Below are positions 1 through 6,240 of a DNA stretch of 6,418 bases, in pieces (the first letter of the stretch is position 1; each line of letters begins with the position of its first letter). Position numbers and translations under genes: made by a program. The notes below the pieces were generated by a model that was not told the origin of the DNA, made no database searches, and saw only the letters and a list, made by a program, of their open reading frames with translations. This DNA is from Dehalococcoidia bacterium (lineage in GTDB: Bacteria; Chloroflexota; Dehalococcoidia; JACVQG01): assembly GCA_015661045.1 (NCBI GenBank), contig JACVQG010000086.1:1-6418 (forward strand). Direction: 5' to 3'.

Positions 1-929
1 TCATTCCAGACGATTAAACCACCAGTACCCAGATAGTCCAGAATAGTATCAGTGCTGAACAAAGGGGCGTAGAACTCCTGTGCGGGGAACCATTGCTCCT
101 GAAGCAAACTTGTAATTTCCTGGGTAAACCTCTCTTTGCCCTCGGCGGGCATCTCGTCTACGCGCAATCCCTTAAGGATTTCATTTCCATTTCTATCGTC
201 ACTAATGTGAGGAATAAGCATTTCCCGTGCAGGGATTAATTCCACTGAGTCTACTTTCTGTTGGGAACGCTGGGTGGCAGGGTCGAAAAACCGAATACTT
301 TCTATATATTCACCAAATAGCTCGATGCGGACGGGCTTATCCATTCCGATGGGGAAAATATCCAGAATACCTCCCCGCCGGCTGGCTGTGCCTGGAACCT
401 CTACGGAACCTTCCATCTGATAGCCCATCCGCTGCCATTGCTGCAGGAGCTTAATAAGTTCGATTTTAAGTCCGGGAACAAGTGTCTGCCGGACCTGTTG
501 GAAATTTTTGGCAGGTATAGTCTTCTGGGCTATGGCCCACGCCGGGGCCACAATTAGAGGCGGTTTATTATTGTTTGCCGTCGCACCAAGGCTGCCCAGC
601 GCCGTCAAACGTTCCTGTGTTGTGGTAAAATCCGGGGAAAGACGCTCATAAGGAAGGGCATCGGGTTCGGCAAAAAAGAAAAGGGGATTTGTCTCCCAGG
701 CTAATATTTGCTCGTATAAACGCTTGGCCTCTTCAGGCTGTGCCGTAACCAGGATAATCGGTATTTTAAGCTTCTGGTGCAGTGCTGCTATCAGATAAGG
801 CTTGGCAGACTCGAGGATAGTTGCCTTAGCTGTATTTTTCGCGATACCTTCCAGTATCTGACGATAGGCCGGCATCTCTTCGAGTAGAGAAAACAACACT
901 CCCAGATTAAGTCCCTTGATATTTACCAC
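1..929 (-). CDS. mfd: Mfd, transcription-repair coupling factor (N-terminal part, cut by window edge)
   Basis: Mfd removes RNA polymerase stalled at DNA lesions and recruits UvrA, starting transcription-coupled nucleotide excision repair. The visible 309 residues cover the UvrB-homology region that contacts UvrA. Recognisable landmarks are a GY pair near residue 169, SRRGGILDIFP at about 183-193 and RIELFGEYIESIRFFD at about 201-216, all typical of the Mfd/UvrB fold. The nucleotide-binding loop of UvrB is degenerate here (ESAKPYLIA, about 40-48), as is usual in Mfd. The helicase/translocase part (full proteins are about 1,100-1,200 residues) lies off the left edge. I chose the GTG start at 929 because AGAGGTG sits 6 nt upstream. 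An in-frame ATG at 989 would add 20 hydrophobic residues but has no good ribosome site and overlaps a likely promoter. UvrB itself is unlikely because its Walker A motif is missing. Confidence 0.93.
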   Translation of the reverse strand, partial: MVNIKGLNLGVLFSLLEEMPAYRQILEGIAKNTAKATILESAKPYLIAALHQKLKIPIILVTAQPEEAKRLYEQILAWETNPLFFFAEPDALPYERLSPDFTTTQERLTALGSLGATANNNKPPLIVAPAWAIAQKTIPAKNFQQVRQTLVPGLKIELIKLLQQWQRMGYQMEGSVEVPGTASRRGGILDIFPIGMDKPVRIELFGEYIESIRFFDPATQRSQQKVDSVELIPAREMLIPHISDDRNGNEILKGLRVDEMPAEGKERFTQEITSLLQEQWFPAQEFYAPLFSTDTILDYLGTGGLIVWN

Positions 930-935
930 TACAAA

Positions 936-942
936 CACCTCT
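936..942 (-). promoter_or_regulatory. Ribosome binding site that decides the mfd start
   Basis: AGAGGTG on the minus strand lies 6 nt before the GTG at 929. It supports that start over the in-frame ATG at 989, which has only a GGACGG run directly against it. Confidence 0.6.
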
Positions 943-979
943 AGGGCTAGTCTCAGGAATGAGGCTAACCCTAAAAGGA

Positions 980-988
980 ATTGTAGCA
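980..988 (-). promoter_or_regulatory. Likely extended -10 promoter of mfd
   Basis: The minus strand reads TGC-TACAAT, an extended -10 element with five of six consensus bases in the hexamer. No convincing -35 box stands 17 nt upstream, which extended -10 promoters can tolerate. It would place the transcript start near 973, downstream of the ATG at 989 and about 45 nt before the GTG at 929. The call is based on the motif only. Confidence 0.4.
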
Positions 989-1029
989 TCCGTCCGAAAA
1001 AAGCGAAAGGATAACGTTGTCCGGTATCT

Positions 1030-1071
1030 ACAAAATGCAATGCCCCCCGATGAATTGGGGGGCATTGCATT
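1030..1071 (-). terminator. Intrinsic terminator after SBP-A
   Basis: Arms at 1034-1048 and 1057-1071 form a perfect 15-bp stem with six consecutive G-C pairs and an 8-nt loop. On the minus strand the stem runs into a short T stretch (CATTTTG), so the U tract is weaker than in the two terminators upstream. It lies 45 bp past the SBP-A stop and separates the SBP array from mfd. The symmetric stem could also work for the opposite strand, but no plus-strand gene is present. Confidence 0.75.
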
Positions 1072-1116
1072 GACATCGCAGTCTATTTTAACTTGTAAAG
1101 AGTAGTTGTTTAAAAA

Positions 1117-2247
1117 CTATTTTGGTTTGAGCAGCGGCACAAATTCTTTGTCCTTGAAAGTCTTGGCTACCAGGTCATTATATTGTGAACCAAGAAAAAC
1201 CGGATTTTGAGGCTTGAGACGGACGGCCTGAGGCTGGTAATCGGGAACATCTTTCCTGACGGTTAGAACCCCTTTAGCTTTCGTATAAACATCCTGTCCT
1301 TCCTGACTCAGAATCCAGTTCAGGAAGAGCCGGGAGGCGTTGGGATGGGGACCATTCTTAACCAGGCCTACCGCTAATCCATTGGCGAAAACCCCTTCTC
1401 TCGAATCTATTATCTTTATGGGCGCACCTTCCAGGGCAAGAGGGGCAACTGCGTTTGTATCGGAATAACCAACCCATGCTTCTCCCCTGGCAATTTTAGA
1501 AGCTACACCCGGTGTGCTGGGGTCGAACATCACATCCTGCTTTCCCAGTTTCTCCAGGAAATCCCGTCCCATCCGTTTTTGTTCGATCATAACTGCAAAA
1601 TAGGATGAAGAGACGCTGACCACAGGGTCGGCCCAGACAATCTTGCCTTTCCACTTAGGCTCAAGCAAGTCTGCCCATGCCTTCGGCTCCTCGCCTGGCT
1701 TAACCAGGTTAGTATTAACATATAAAGCCAGGTAAAACTGGTTTTCCACCAGATAATAACCCTCTGGACTGAATAGGAACGGGTCGGCGCTAAAGTCCCC
1801 CTTGTTTCGAAGCACCGGCAGGTCTCCGGCCTGGGTTAACAAACCCTCCAACCTCATGTTCTCCGAATGGGCTGAGGCGCCTTCGAACATATCGGCAGTG
1901 ACATTACCCATGCGGGTTTCGGTTTTGATACGCTCTATAAACTCAGCGCCGCGGCCTGTTATCATATTGAGTTTTATACCATGCCTGTTCTCAAAAGCCT
2001 TGGTTATGGTTACTCCTGTGTCACCTGTCCAACCCCAGGTATAAACATTTGCAATACCCTCTTTTTTGGCGGTCTCAACAATCTTAGTCCAGGCGGCGTC
2101 CAGAGAGGTGGTAGATGGAACATTGGATAGGGGGACTGCTGCTTTGGCTGGCGCTGTCGGTGCTGAAGGGGCGGGTGTTGCCTGTGGAGTGCAGGCAGCC
2201 AGCAAGGCCACAATAGCGATACTTAATAACAAAAACCATCTCTTCAT
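1117..2247 (-). CDS. SBP-A: ABC-transporter solute-binding lipoprotein, iron(III)/AfuA-FbpA-like family
   Basis: Predicted lipid-anchored extracellular receptor that delivers a small solute to an ABC importer; 376 residues, close to the usual family size. A KRW start and hydrophobic stretch (4-18) end in the lipobox LLAAC with Cys19, the only cysteine in the protein. A Pro/Ala/Ser tether follows to about residue 50. Landmarks of the binding domain are VYTWGWTGDTG (68-78), ITGRGAEF (96-103), DLLEPKWKGKI (193-203), the probable ligand loop DPVVSVSSSYF (207-217), RGE (254-256) and the family signature HPNASRLFLNWILSQEGQ (301-318). The ATG has AAGGAG 8 nt upstream. It is the last SBP before mfd and has its own likely promoter and terminator. 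The ligand is unknown: the family includes ferric-iron binders, but the paired iron-binding tyrosines are not evident, so organic acids or other anions are also possible. Confidence 0.9.
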   Translation of the reverse strand: MKRWFLLLSIAIVALLAACTPQATPAPSAPTAPAKAAVPLSNVPSTTSLDAAWTKIVETAKKEGIANVYTWGWTGDTGVTITKAFENRHGIKLNMITGRGAEFIERIKTETRMGNVTADMFEGASAHSENMRLEGLLTQAGDLPVLRNKGDFSADPFLFSPEGYYLVENQFYLALYVNTNLVKPGEEPKAWADLLEPKWKGKIVWADPVVSVSSSYFAVMIEQKRMGRDFLEKLGKQDVMFDPSTPGVASKIARGEAWVGYSDTNAVAPLALEGAPIKIIDSREGVFANGLAVGLVKNGPHPNASRLFLNWILSQEGQDVYTKAKGVLTVRKDVPDYQPQAVRLKPQNPVFLGSQYNDLVAKTFKDKEFVPLLKPK

Positions 2248-2299
2248 ACTTGTAACTCCTTCTTATTTAAAAATCACCTGAAATAGGGAATGTTTTGAC

Positions 2300-2308
2300 A
2301 TTGTAACA
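2300..2308 (-). promoter_or_regulatory. Likely extended -10 promoter of SBP-A
   Basis: The minus strand reads TGT-TACAAT, preceded by a T-rich tract. The same arrangement occurs before SBP-B (TGT-TAGAAT) with the tract length unchanged, which supports a functional element. The start of transcription would fall near 2293, giving a leader of about 46 nt. An alternative reading is TTGTTA as a -35 box with CTATTT 17 nt downstream, which is weaker. Confidence 0.45.
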
Positions 2309-2339
2309 AAAAAAGGAAAAAAGAGAAAGTAAAAACTTG
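2304..2339 (-). repeat. Conserved T-rich upstream block, copy before SBP-A
   Basis: A 36-bp tract matching 3620-3655 at 34 of 36 positions by eye. It lies between the terminator of the preceding gene and the -10 element of the next, so it may act as an upstream AT-rich promoter element. It could instead simply be retained from the gene duplication. Confidence 0.7.
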
Positions 2340-2348
2340 CTGTCACCT

Positions 2349-2383
2349 AAAACAACATCCCCCCCGATAAATCGGGGGGGATG
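2349..2383 (-). terminator. Intrinsic terminator after SBP-B
   Basis: Complementary arms at 2356-2368 and 2371-2383 give a 13-bp perfect stem with seven G-C pairs in a row; the apical AT pairs probably open into the loop. On the minus strand TTGTTTT follows directly. It sits 55 bp past the SBP-B stop and is homologous to the terminator after SBP-C. Confidence 0.85.
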
Positions 2384-2384
2384 G

Positions 2385-2414
2385 GTTAGCAATTATATGA
2401 TGGGACAACTTGTT
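2385..2414 (-). repeat. 30-bp identical 3' UTR block, copy after SBP-B
   Basis: Identical over 30 bp to 3703-3732, between the stop codon and the terminator. It contains the short palindrome ACAACTTGT. The flanking sequence has diverged more. Its function is unknown. Confidence 0.75.
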
Positions 2415-2438
2415 ACGGTAATCATCTCGCAAAGGGAG

Positions 2439-3575
2439 TTATTTGGGCTTGAACAGTGGCACGTACTGTTTCTCGGCAAAGACTTTAGCTATCATATCAT
2501 TGTATTGGGAATTGATAAATATAGGGTTTTGTGGTTTAAGCCGCACGGCCAGTGGTTGGTAATCGGGAACATCTTTCCTCACGGTTAGGACACCCTTGGA
2601 CTTTGTATAAACGTCTTGTCCCTCCTGGCTCAGAATCCAGTTTATTAGCACCTTTGCTGCATTTGGGTGAGGGCCGTTCTTGACCAGTCCCACCGCCTGC
2701 CCTTTAACGAAGACACCTTCTCTTGTATCTATTATCTTTATGGGGCCGCCTTCTTGCGCAATAGCGGCGACTGAATCGTTATCAGTGAAACCGACCAATG
2801 CTTCACCTCTGGTTATCCTGCTGGCCACGCCCTGGGGGCTGGCGTCGAACATCAGGTCCTGCTTCCCCAGTTTCTCTAGATAATCCAACCCCAGACGTTT
2901 TTGCTCGATGATAGCAACAAAATAGGAGGGTGAATTACTGATTACCGGGTCGGCAAAGAGAATTTTCCCTTTCCACTTAGGCTCTAACAAGTCAACCCAG
3001 GCCTTTGGCTCCTCTCCAGGTTTGACCAGGTTAGTATTTACGTATAGAGCCAGAAAAGACTGGTTATCCACGAGGTAGTAGCCCTCTCCATTGAGAAGGA
3101 AGGGGTCGACAGTGAAAACGCTCTTGTCGCGAAGCACTGGCAAGTCCCCTGCGGGGGTCAGCAACCCTTCCAGCCTCATATTCTCCGAGTGGGCTCCTGC
3201 CCCTTCAAATATATCAGCCGTAATATTATTCATGCGGGTCTCAGTCTTGATACGGGCGATGAACTCAGCCCCACGGCCAGTAATCAGGTTCAAGCTTATA
3301 CCATATCTACTTTTAAAAGCTTTTGCTATGGATACGCCCGTATCGCCTGTCCATCCCCACGTATAAACGTTTACCGTGCCTTCCTTCCGGGCTGATTCTA
3401 TCACCTTGGCCCACGCGGGGTCTTGAGAAGTTGGAGAAGTAATGTCAGAAGCGGGGACTGGCGCTTTTATTGGAGCAGTCGGCGCCGGTGCAGGAGGAGC
3501 GGGTAGCGTCTGTGGAGTACACGCAACCAGCAAAACAATAATAGCTATACTAAATACTAAAAACCATCTCTTCAT
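2439..3575 (-). CDS. SBP-B: ABC-transporter solute-binding lipoprotein, iron(III)/AfuA-FbpA-like family
   Basis: Close paralogue of SBP-A, about three-quarters identical by eye, with the same predicted role as a lipid-anchored solute receptor. I chose the ATG at 3575 (378 residues), since this gives the MKRWF start shared with SBP-A and SBP-C and has AAAGGA about 9 nt upstream. A GTG at 3593 would add six residues (MKGIIG) but would place that same AAAGGA inside the gene. The lipobox is LLVAC with Cys19, followed by a Pro/Ala tether to about residue 50. VYTWGWTGDTG, ITGRGAEF, DLLEPKWKGKI and HPNAAKVLINWILSQEGQ are all kept. The probable ligand loop reads DPVISNSPSYF, and the stretch after RGEALVG (FTDNDSVAAIAQ) differs from its paralogues, so its ligand may differ. 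Its flanking spacers are homologous to each other, marking it as part of a duplicated gene-plus-spacer unit. Confidence 0.9.
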   Translation of the reverse strand: MKRWFLVFSIAIIVLLVACTPQTLPAPPAPAPTAPIKAPVPASDITSPTSQDPAWAKVIESARKEGTVNVYTWGWTGDTGVSIAKAFKSRYGISLNLITGRGAEFIARIKTETRMNNITADIFEGAGAHSENMRLEGLLTPAGDLPVLRDKSVFTVDPFLLNGEGYYLVDNQSFLALYVNTNLVKPGEEPKAWVDLLEPKWKGKILFADPVISNSPSYFVAIIEQKRLGLDYLEKLGKQDLMFDASPQGVASRITRGEALVGFTDNDSVAAIAQEGGPIKIIDTREGVFVKGQAVGLVKNGPHPNAAKVLINWILSQEGQDVYTKSKGVLTVRKDVPDYQPLAVRLKPQNPIFINSQYNDMIAKVFAEKQYVPLFKPK

Positions 3576-3615
3576 TCCTATAATTCCTTTCACCTAATAA
3601 CGTGAAACCTTTGAT

Positions 3616-3624
3616 ATTCTAACA
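3616..3624 (-). promoter_or_regulatory. Likely extended -10 promoter of SBP-B
   Basis: The minus strand reads TGT-TAGAAT at the same place in the spacer as the SBP-A element, directly after the T-rich tract. The expected start of transcription is near 3609, about 34 nt before the ATG. No clear -35 box is seen at the standard distance. Confidence 0.45.
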
Positions 3625-3655
3625 AAAAAAGGATAAAAGGGAAAGTAAAAACTTG
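3620..3655 (-). repeat. Conserved T-rich upstream block, copy before SBP-B
   Basis: Partner of 2304-2339, with two differences in 36 bp. The next conserved stretch (TTGTTTTAGGTGA on the minus strand) is the terminator tail in both spacers, so the homology runs from the stop codon of one gene to the promoter of the next. Confidence 0.7.
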
Positions 3656-3665
3656 TTATTCACCT

Positions 3666-3700
3666 AAAACAAAATCCCCCTCCGATTAATCGGAGGGGGA
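3666..3700 (-). terminator. Intrinsic terminator after SBP-C
   Basis: Arms at 3675-3687 and 3688-3700 form a perfect 26-bp palindrome, GC-rich at its base. TTTTGTTTT follows on the minus strand, a strong U tract. Compared with the SBP-B terminator, a C-G pair has become U-A in the stem, with pairing kept. It lies 56 bp past the SBP-C stop. Confidence 0.88.
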
Positions 3701-3702
3701 CA

Positions 3703-3732
3703 GTTAGCAATTATATGATGGGACAACTTGTT
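3703..3732 (-). repeat. 30-bp identical 3' UTR block, copy after SBP-C
   Basis: Identical to 2385-2414 and at the same position between stop codon and terminator. No equivalent is seen after SBP-A. Confidence 0.75.
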
Positions 3733-3756
3733 GCCGGCAATCACCTACATAGGGAG

Positions 3757-4893
3757 TTATCTGGGTTTAAGTAACGGTACATACCGTTTTTCCGCAAATA
3801 CCTTAGCTACCAAATCATTGTATCTTGTATCAATAAATATTGAATTCGAAGGTTTAAGTGTAGCTGCTGGAAATACATAATCCTTGACGTCTTTCCTTAT
3901 TGTGAGGACGCTTTTGGCCTTTGCATAAACGTCCTGCCCTTCCTGGCTCAGAATCCAGTTTATTAATACCTTTGAGGCATTGGGATGAGGCCCGCCTTTA
4001 ACCTTCCCTAAAGCCAGACCGTTGGCAAAAATACCGTCGCTGGTATCTATTACCTTTATCGGTCCGCCCTCTTTGGCGACATTAGAGCTTTCATTTGTGC
4101 TGGTGTAACCTACGGCTCCTTCCCCCCTGGCTAATTTATTAACCACTCCTGGAGTGCTGGGGTCAAATTGTAATTCCTGCTTACCAAGTTTTCCCAAAAA
4201 TTCCTCCGTCATCAGCCCTTTATCAATAAGCGCAGCAAAATATGAGGAGGAAATGCTCACCACCGGGTCGGCAAAAAGAATCCGTCCTTTCCACTTCGGG
4301 TCCAGCAAGTCTTTCCATGCCTTAGGTTCTTCTCCGGGCTTGACCAAATTGGTATTTACATGTAAGCCAAGGAAGAACTGGTTCTCCGTGAAGTAATAAC
4401 CTTCAGGGCTAAACGCGAAGGGGTCTGCCGTAAAATCCCCTTTATTCCTGGTTGCCGGCAGATCGGGAATGGCATCCAAAAGACCAGCCAACTTCATATT
4501 TTCCGAATGACCTGACGCACCTTCCCAGACATCGGCTACCACATTGCCCATACGGGCCTCAGTCTTGATGCGCTCAATGAACTCGGCGCCACGACCGGTT
4601 ATAATGTTCAGCTTTATCCCATAACTTTTCTCAAAGGCGCTGGCTATGGAAAGACCGACATCCCCTGTCCAACCCCAGGTATAGACATTCACTTGCCCTT
4701 CTTTTTGGCCTGCCTCCACTATCTTGGCCCAGGCAGCGTCTTGAGAAGTGGGCGCAGGAAGATTAGAAGCGGGAACGGCTGCTTTTGCTGGCGCTGCCGG
4801 AGCCGGTGCGGAAGGAGCGGGTACGGCCTTAGGAGCGCAAGCAGCAAACAACACCAATATAATAATAGCCGGTAACAAAAACCATCTCTTCAT
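3757..4893 (-). CDS. SBP-C: ABC-transporter solute-binding lipoprotein, iron(III)/AfuA-FbpA-like family
   Basis: Third member of the A/B/C subgroup, 378 residues; predicted membrane-anchored solute receptor of an ABC importer. The signal peptide ends in the lipobox LFAAC with Cys19, the protein's only cysteine; an Ala/Pro tether runs to about residue 50. Landmarks are VYTWGWTGDVG (70-80), ITGRGAEF (98-105), DLLDPKWKGRI (195-205), ligand-loop candidate DPVVSISSSYF (209-219), RGE (257-259) and HPNASKVLINWILSQEGQ (303-320). The segment after RGE (YTSTNESSNVAK) and the tail (FPAATLKPSNSIFIDTRYND) are the most different from A and B. The ATG at 4893 has AGGGG 7 nt upstream. Only 84 bp separate it from SBP-D, without a clear terminator, so it is probably co-transcribed with SBP-D and ends at the terminator at 3666-3700. 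Confidence 0.9.
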   Translation of the reverse strand: MKRWFLLPAIIILVLFAACAPKAVPAPSAPAPAAPAKAAVPASNLPAPTSQDAAWAKIVEAGQKEGQVNVYTWGWTGDVGLSIASAFEKSYGIKLNIITGRGAEFIERIKTEARMGNVVADVWEGASGHSENMKLAGLLDAIPDLPATRNKGDFTADPFAFSPEGYYFTENQFFLGLHVNTNLVKPGEEPKAWKDLLDPKWKGRILFADPVVSISSSYFAALIDKGLMTEEFLGKLGKQELQFDPSTPGVVNKLARGEGAVGYTSTNESSNVAKEGGPIKVIDTSDGIFANGLALGKVKGGPHPNASKVLINWILSQEGQDVYAKAKSVLTIRKDVKDYVFPAATLKPSNSIFIDTRYNDLVAKVFAEKRYVPLLKPR

Positions 4894-4899
4894 GTATAT
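4885..4899 (-). repeat. 15-bp direct repeat over the SBP-C start codon, copy 1
   Basis: ATATACATGAAGAGA on the minus strand includes the start ATG of SBP-C. The same 15 bases recur 38 bp upstream at 4923-4937. Confidence 0.8.
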
Positions 4900-4931
4900 T
4901 CCCCTTTCTTTTGAAAATTTAGTCTCTTCAT
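4890..4931 (-). other. Possible 13-codon leader ORF before SBP-C
   Basis: The upstream repeat copy supplies an ATG at 4931 that opens MKRLNFQKKGEYT. Its TGA stop overlaps the SBP-C start codon as ATGA, the arrangement seen in translational coupling. No strong ribosome site precedes it, so it may be a by-product of the local duplication rather than a translated peptide. Confidence 0.2.
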
Positions 4932-4937
4932 GTATAT
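4923..4937 (-). repeat. 15-bp direct repeat upstream of SBP-C, copy 2
   Basis: Second copy of the sequence at 4885-4899. It probably arose by local duplication or by recombination at the start of the gene, leaving a relic start codon. Confidence 0.8.
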
Positions 4938-4941
4938 ACCA
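4933..4941 (-). promoter_or_regulatory. Weak candidate promoter of SBP-C
   Basis: TGG-TATATA on the minus strand resembles an extended -10 element, with no -35 box. If used, transcription would start near 4926, inside the 13-codon ORF, so the two proposals exclude each other. It is not homologous to the promoters before SBP-A and SBP-B. Confidence 0.2.
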
Positions 4942-4977
4942 GTTGTAAGGTTTTCAGATTTTACGACTATAGCTTTT

Positions 4978-6153
4978 TTATCTCTTTCCGAAAATACTTT
5001 CAGCTATACCCTCCTTGTGGTATCGGTTAGATGCCTCGGCTACCTCAAACGTCCGGGGCCAGTATTTCTGCGGTTCCGGTTGTGGTTTTACCCTGGGGTC
5101 ATAATAATTATCCACGTCCTTACGCACTGAGTCAATTCCAAATGCTTTCGCGTAAATATTCTGGCCTTCTTTGGATAGCAACCAGTTTAAAAATAACTTT
5201 GAAGCATTAGGATGGACTGTCCCTTTTACCATGGAGATAGGGTCAGTTATTACACTACTCCCCTCTGTCATGCCTATAATCTTAAGTGGCGCTCCTTCAA
5301 TAATCATTTGGCCGGCGGTGCCGCTGGTTGTATATGGATTTATCCAGGCTTCCCCCCTACCGACCATGTTGTCTTGCTCTTGATTGGAGCCACCCCAGAT
5401 TATAGGTTCCTGCCTGGCAAAGCGGCGGAAATAGTCATCGTCCAGAACTTTATAAAAACGCATTTCGGCAAACCAGGCGAACCCACCCCCGGCGCCAGCT
5501 CTGGGGTCTGAGATAATCATCTTACCTTTCCACTTCGGATCGAGCAGGTCAAAATAGGACTTAGGTACATTCTGACCGTTCACTTGCTTAGTATTTATCA
5601 AGACCCCTGAAAGTGAAAACGACATATTGAGTACATCTCCATTTGGAGTGTATTTAGGGTCTATTTTAAAAATATCCTTTTTCTGTAATTCGGGTAAATC
5701 CTGCCAGACACTGTCCAATAGTCCGGCCAGGGAAAGCTCGGTGGCGCTGGAGAGTCCGGGGCCTACCAGATCGGCGATAGGTTGCTTCATCTTGCTTTCA
5801 ACTTTTATCCGCTCGGCTGCTTGACGGCCAGCCGCAACCAGCATATCAACCCGAATGCCATATTCCTTACTGAAAGCTTCTATCGTTCTGCGGCCCCCAT
5901 CCCCGGCAAATTGACTCGCTCCATATATGGTGATTAACCCCTCCTTCTTGGCTGCCTCTACCACTTTGGCCCAAGCGGCGTCCTGAGAGGTGGGAGGTGG
6001 GAGATTGGATGTGGGAGTTGCCGCTTTAGCAGGGGCTATTGGCGCTGACGTTGTAGGGACAGGGGCTGGTTGGGCAGAACAGGCAATTACAAGTAGTATA
6101 ACTGCTAATAAAGGCAAACTCGCTAAGATTTTAAAGATGCGATATTTATTCAT
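4978..6153 (-). CDS. SBP-D: divergent ABC-transporter solute-binding lipoprotein, same family
   Basis: A more distant paralogue of 391 residues, predicted to be a lipid-anchored solute receptor. The signal peptide is longer (MNKYRIFKIL start) and ends in LVIAC with Cys25, the only cysteine; a Pro/Ala/Thr tether runs to about residue 56. The domain entry SQDAAWAKVVEAAKKEG matches SBP-C, but the next strand reads ITIYGASQFAGDGG instead of VYTWGWTGD. DLLDPKWKGKM (202-212) and HPNASKLFLNWLLSKEGQ (314-331) hold the family fold. The ligand-loop candidate is glycine-rich, DPRAGAGGGFAW (216-227), unlike DPVVSxSSSYF of A and C, so a different ligand is likely. The tail ending SIFGKR matches SBP-E, not A-C. 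The ATG has GGGGGAGG 5 nt upstream. The 87-bp spacer to SBP-E shows no terminator and no clear promoter, which fits co-transcription. Confidence 0.88.
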   Translation of the reverse strand: MNKYRIFKILASLPLLAVILLVIACSAQPAPVPTTSAPIAPAKAATPTSNLPPPTSQDAAWAKVVEAAKKEGLITIYGASQFAGDGGRRTIEAFSKEYGIRVDMLVAAGRQAAERIKVESKMKQPIADLVGPGLSSATELSLAGLLDSVWQDLPELQKKDIFKIDPKYTPNGDVLNMSFSLSGVLINTKQVNGQNVPKSYFDLLDPKWKGKMIISDPRAGAGGGFAWFAEMRFYKVLDDDYFRRFARQEPIIWGGSNQEQDNMVGRGEAWINPYTTSGTAGQMIIEGAPLKIIGMTEGSSVITDPISMVKGTVHPNASKLFLNWLLSKEGQNIYAKAFGIDSVRKDVDNYYDPRVKPQPEPQKYWPRTFEVAEASNRYHKEGIAESIFGKR

Positions 6154-6240
6154 GCTTTCCTCCCCCTACTTTTTAAATTTACTCTTTAACCATTCTGTAA
6201 ACCTGATAAAGCGCAAATAAACGTTGGCCTGACACAACCT

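Noticed and set aside
227..454. Plus-strand open frame of 75 codons
   Set aside because: It is antisense to the clearly recognisable mfd coding sequence and has no family resemblance.
987..989. ATG at 989 as the start of mfd
   Set aside because: In frame, but it overlaps a likely -10 element, lacks a spaced ribosome site, and adds a hydrophobic stretch not expected in Mfd.
1802..2281. Plus- and minus-strand open frames over the start of SBP-A
   Set aside because: They are shadows of the SBP-A gene: the Ala/Gly- and Pro/Gln-rich translations come from reading its Pro/Ala tether in other frames. Similar shadows recur at the same place in SBP-B, C and D.
2359..2380. Palindromic GC-rich repeats considered as CRISPR or REP elements
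   Set aside because: Only three copies, each at the end of a gene and followed by a T tract on the coding strand. Intrinsic terminators explain them, with no repeat-spacer periodicity.
2337..2588. Plus-strand open frame crossing the SBP-B terminator
   Set aside because: It reads through the hairpin and into the antisense of SBP-B; no ribosome site and no recognisable protein.
2439..3593. GTG at 3593 as the start of SBP-B
   Set aside because: Its extra residues (MKGIIG) are absent from the paralogues and would place the AAAGGA ribosome site inside the gene; ATG at 3575 restores the shared MKRWF start.
6154..6240. Possible terminator or promoter between SBP-E and SBP-D
   Set aside because: No stem with a T tract and no convincing -10/-35 pair was found; only the SBP-D ribosome site is clear.
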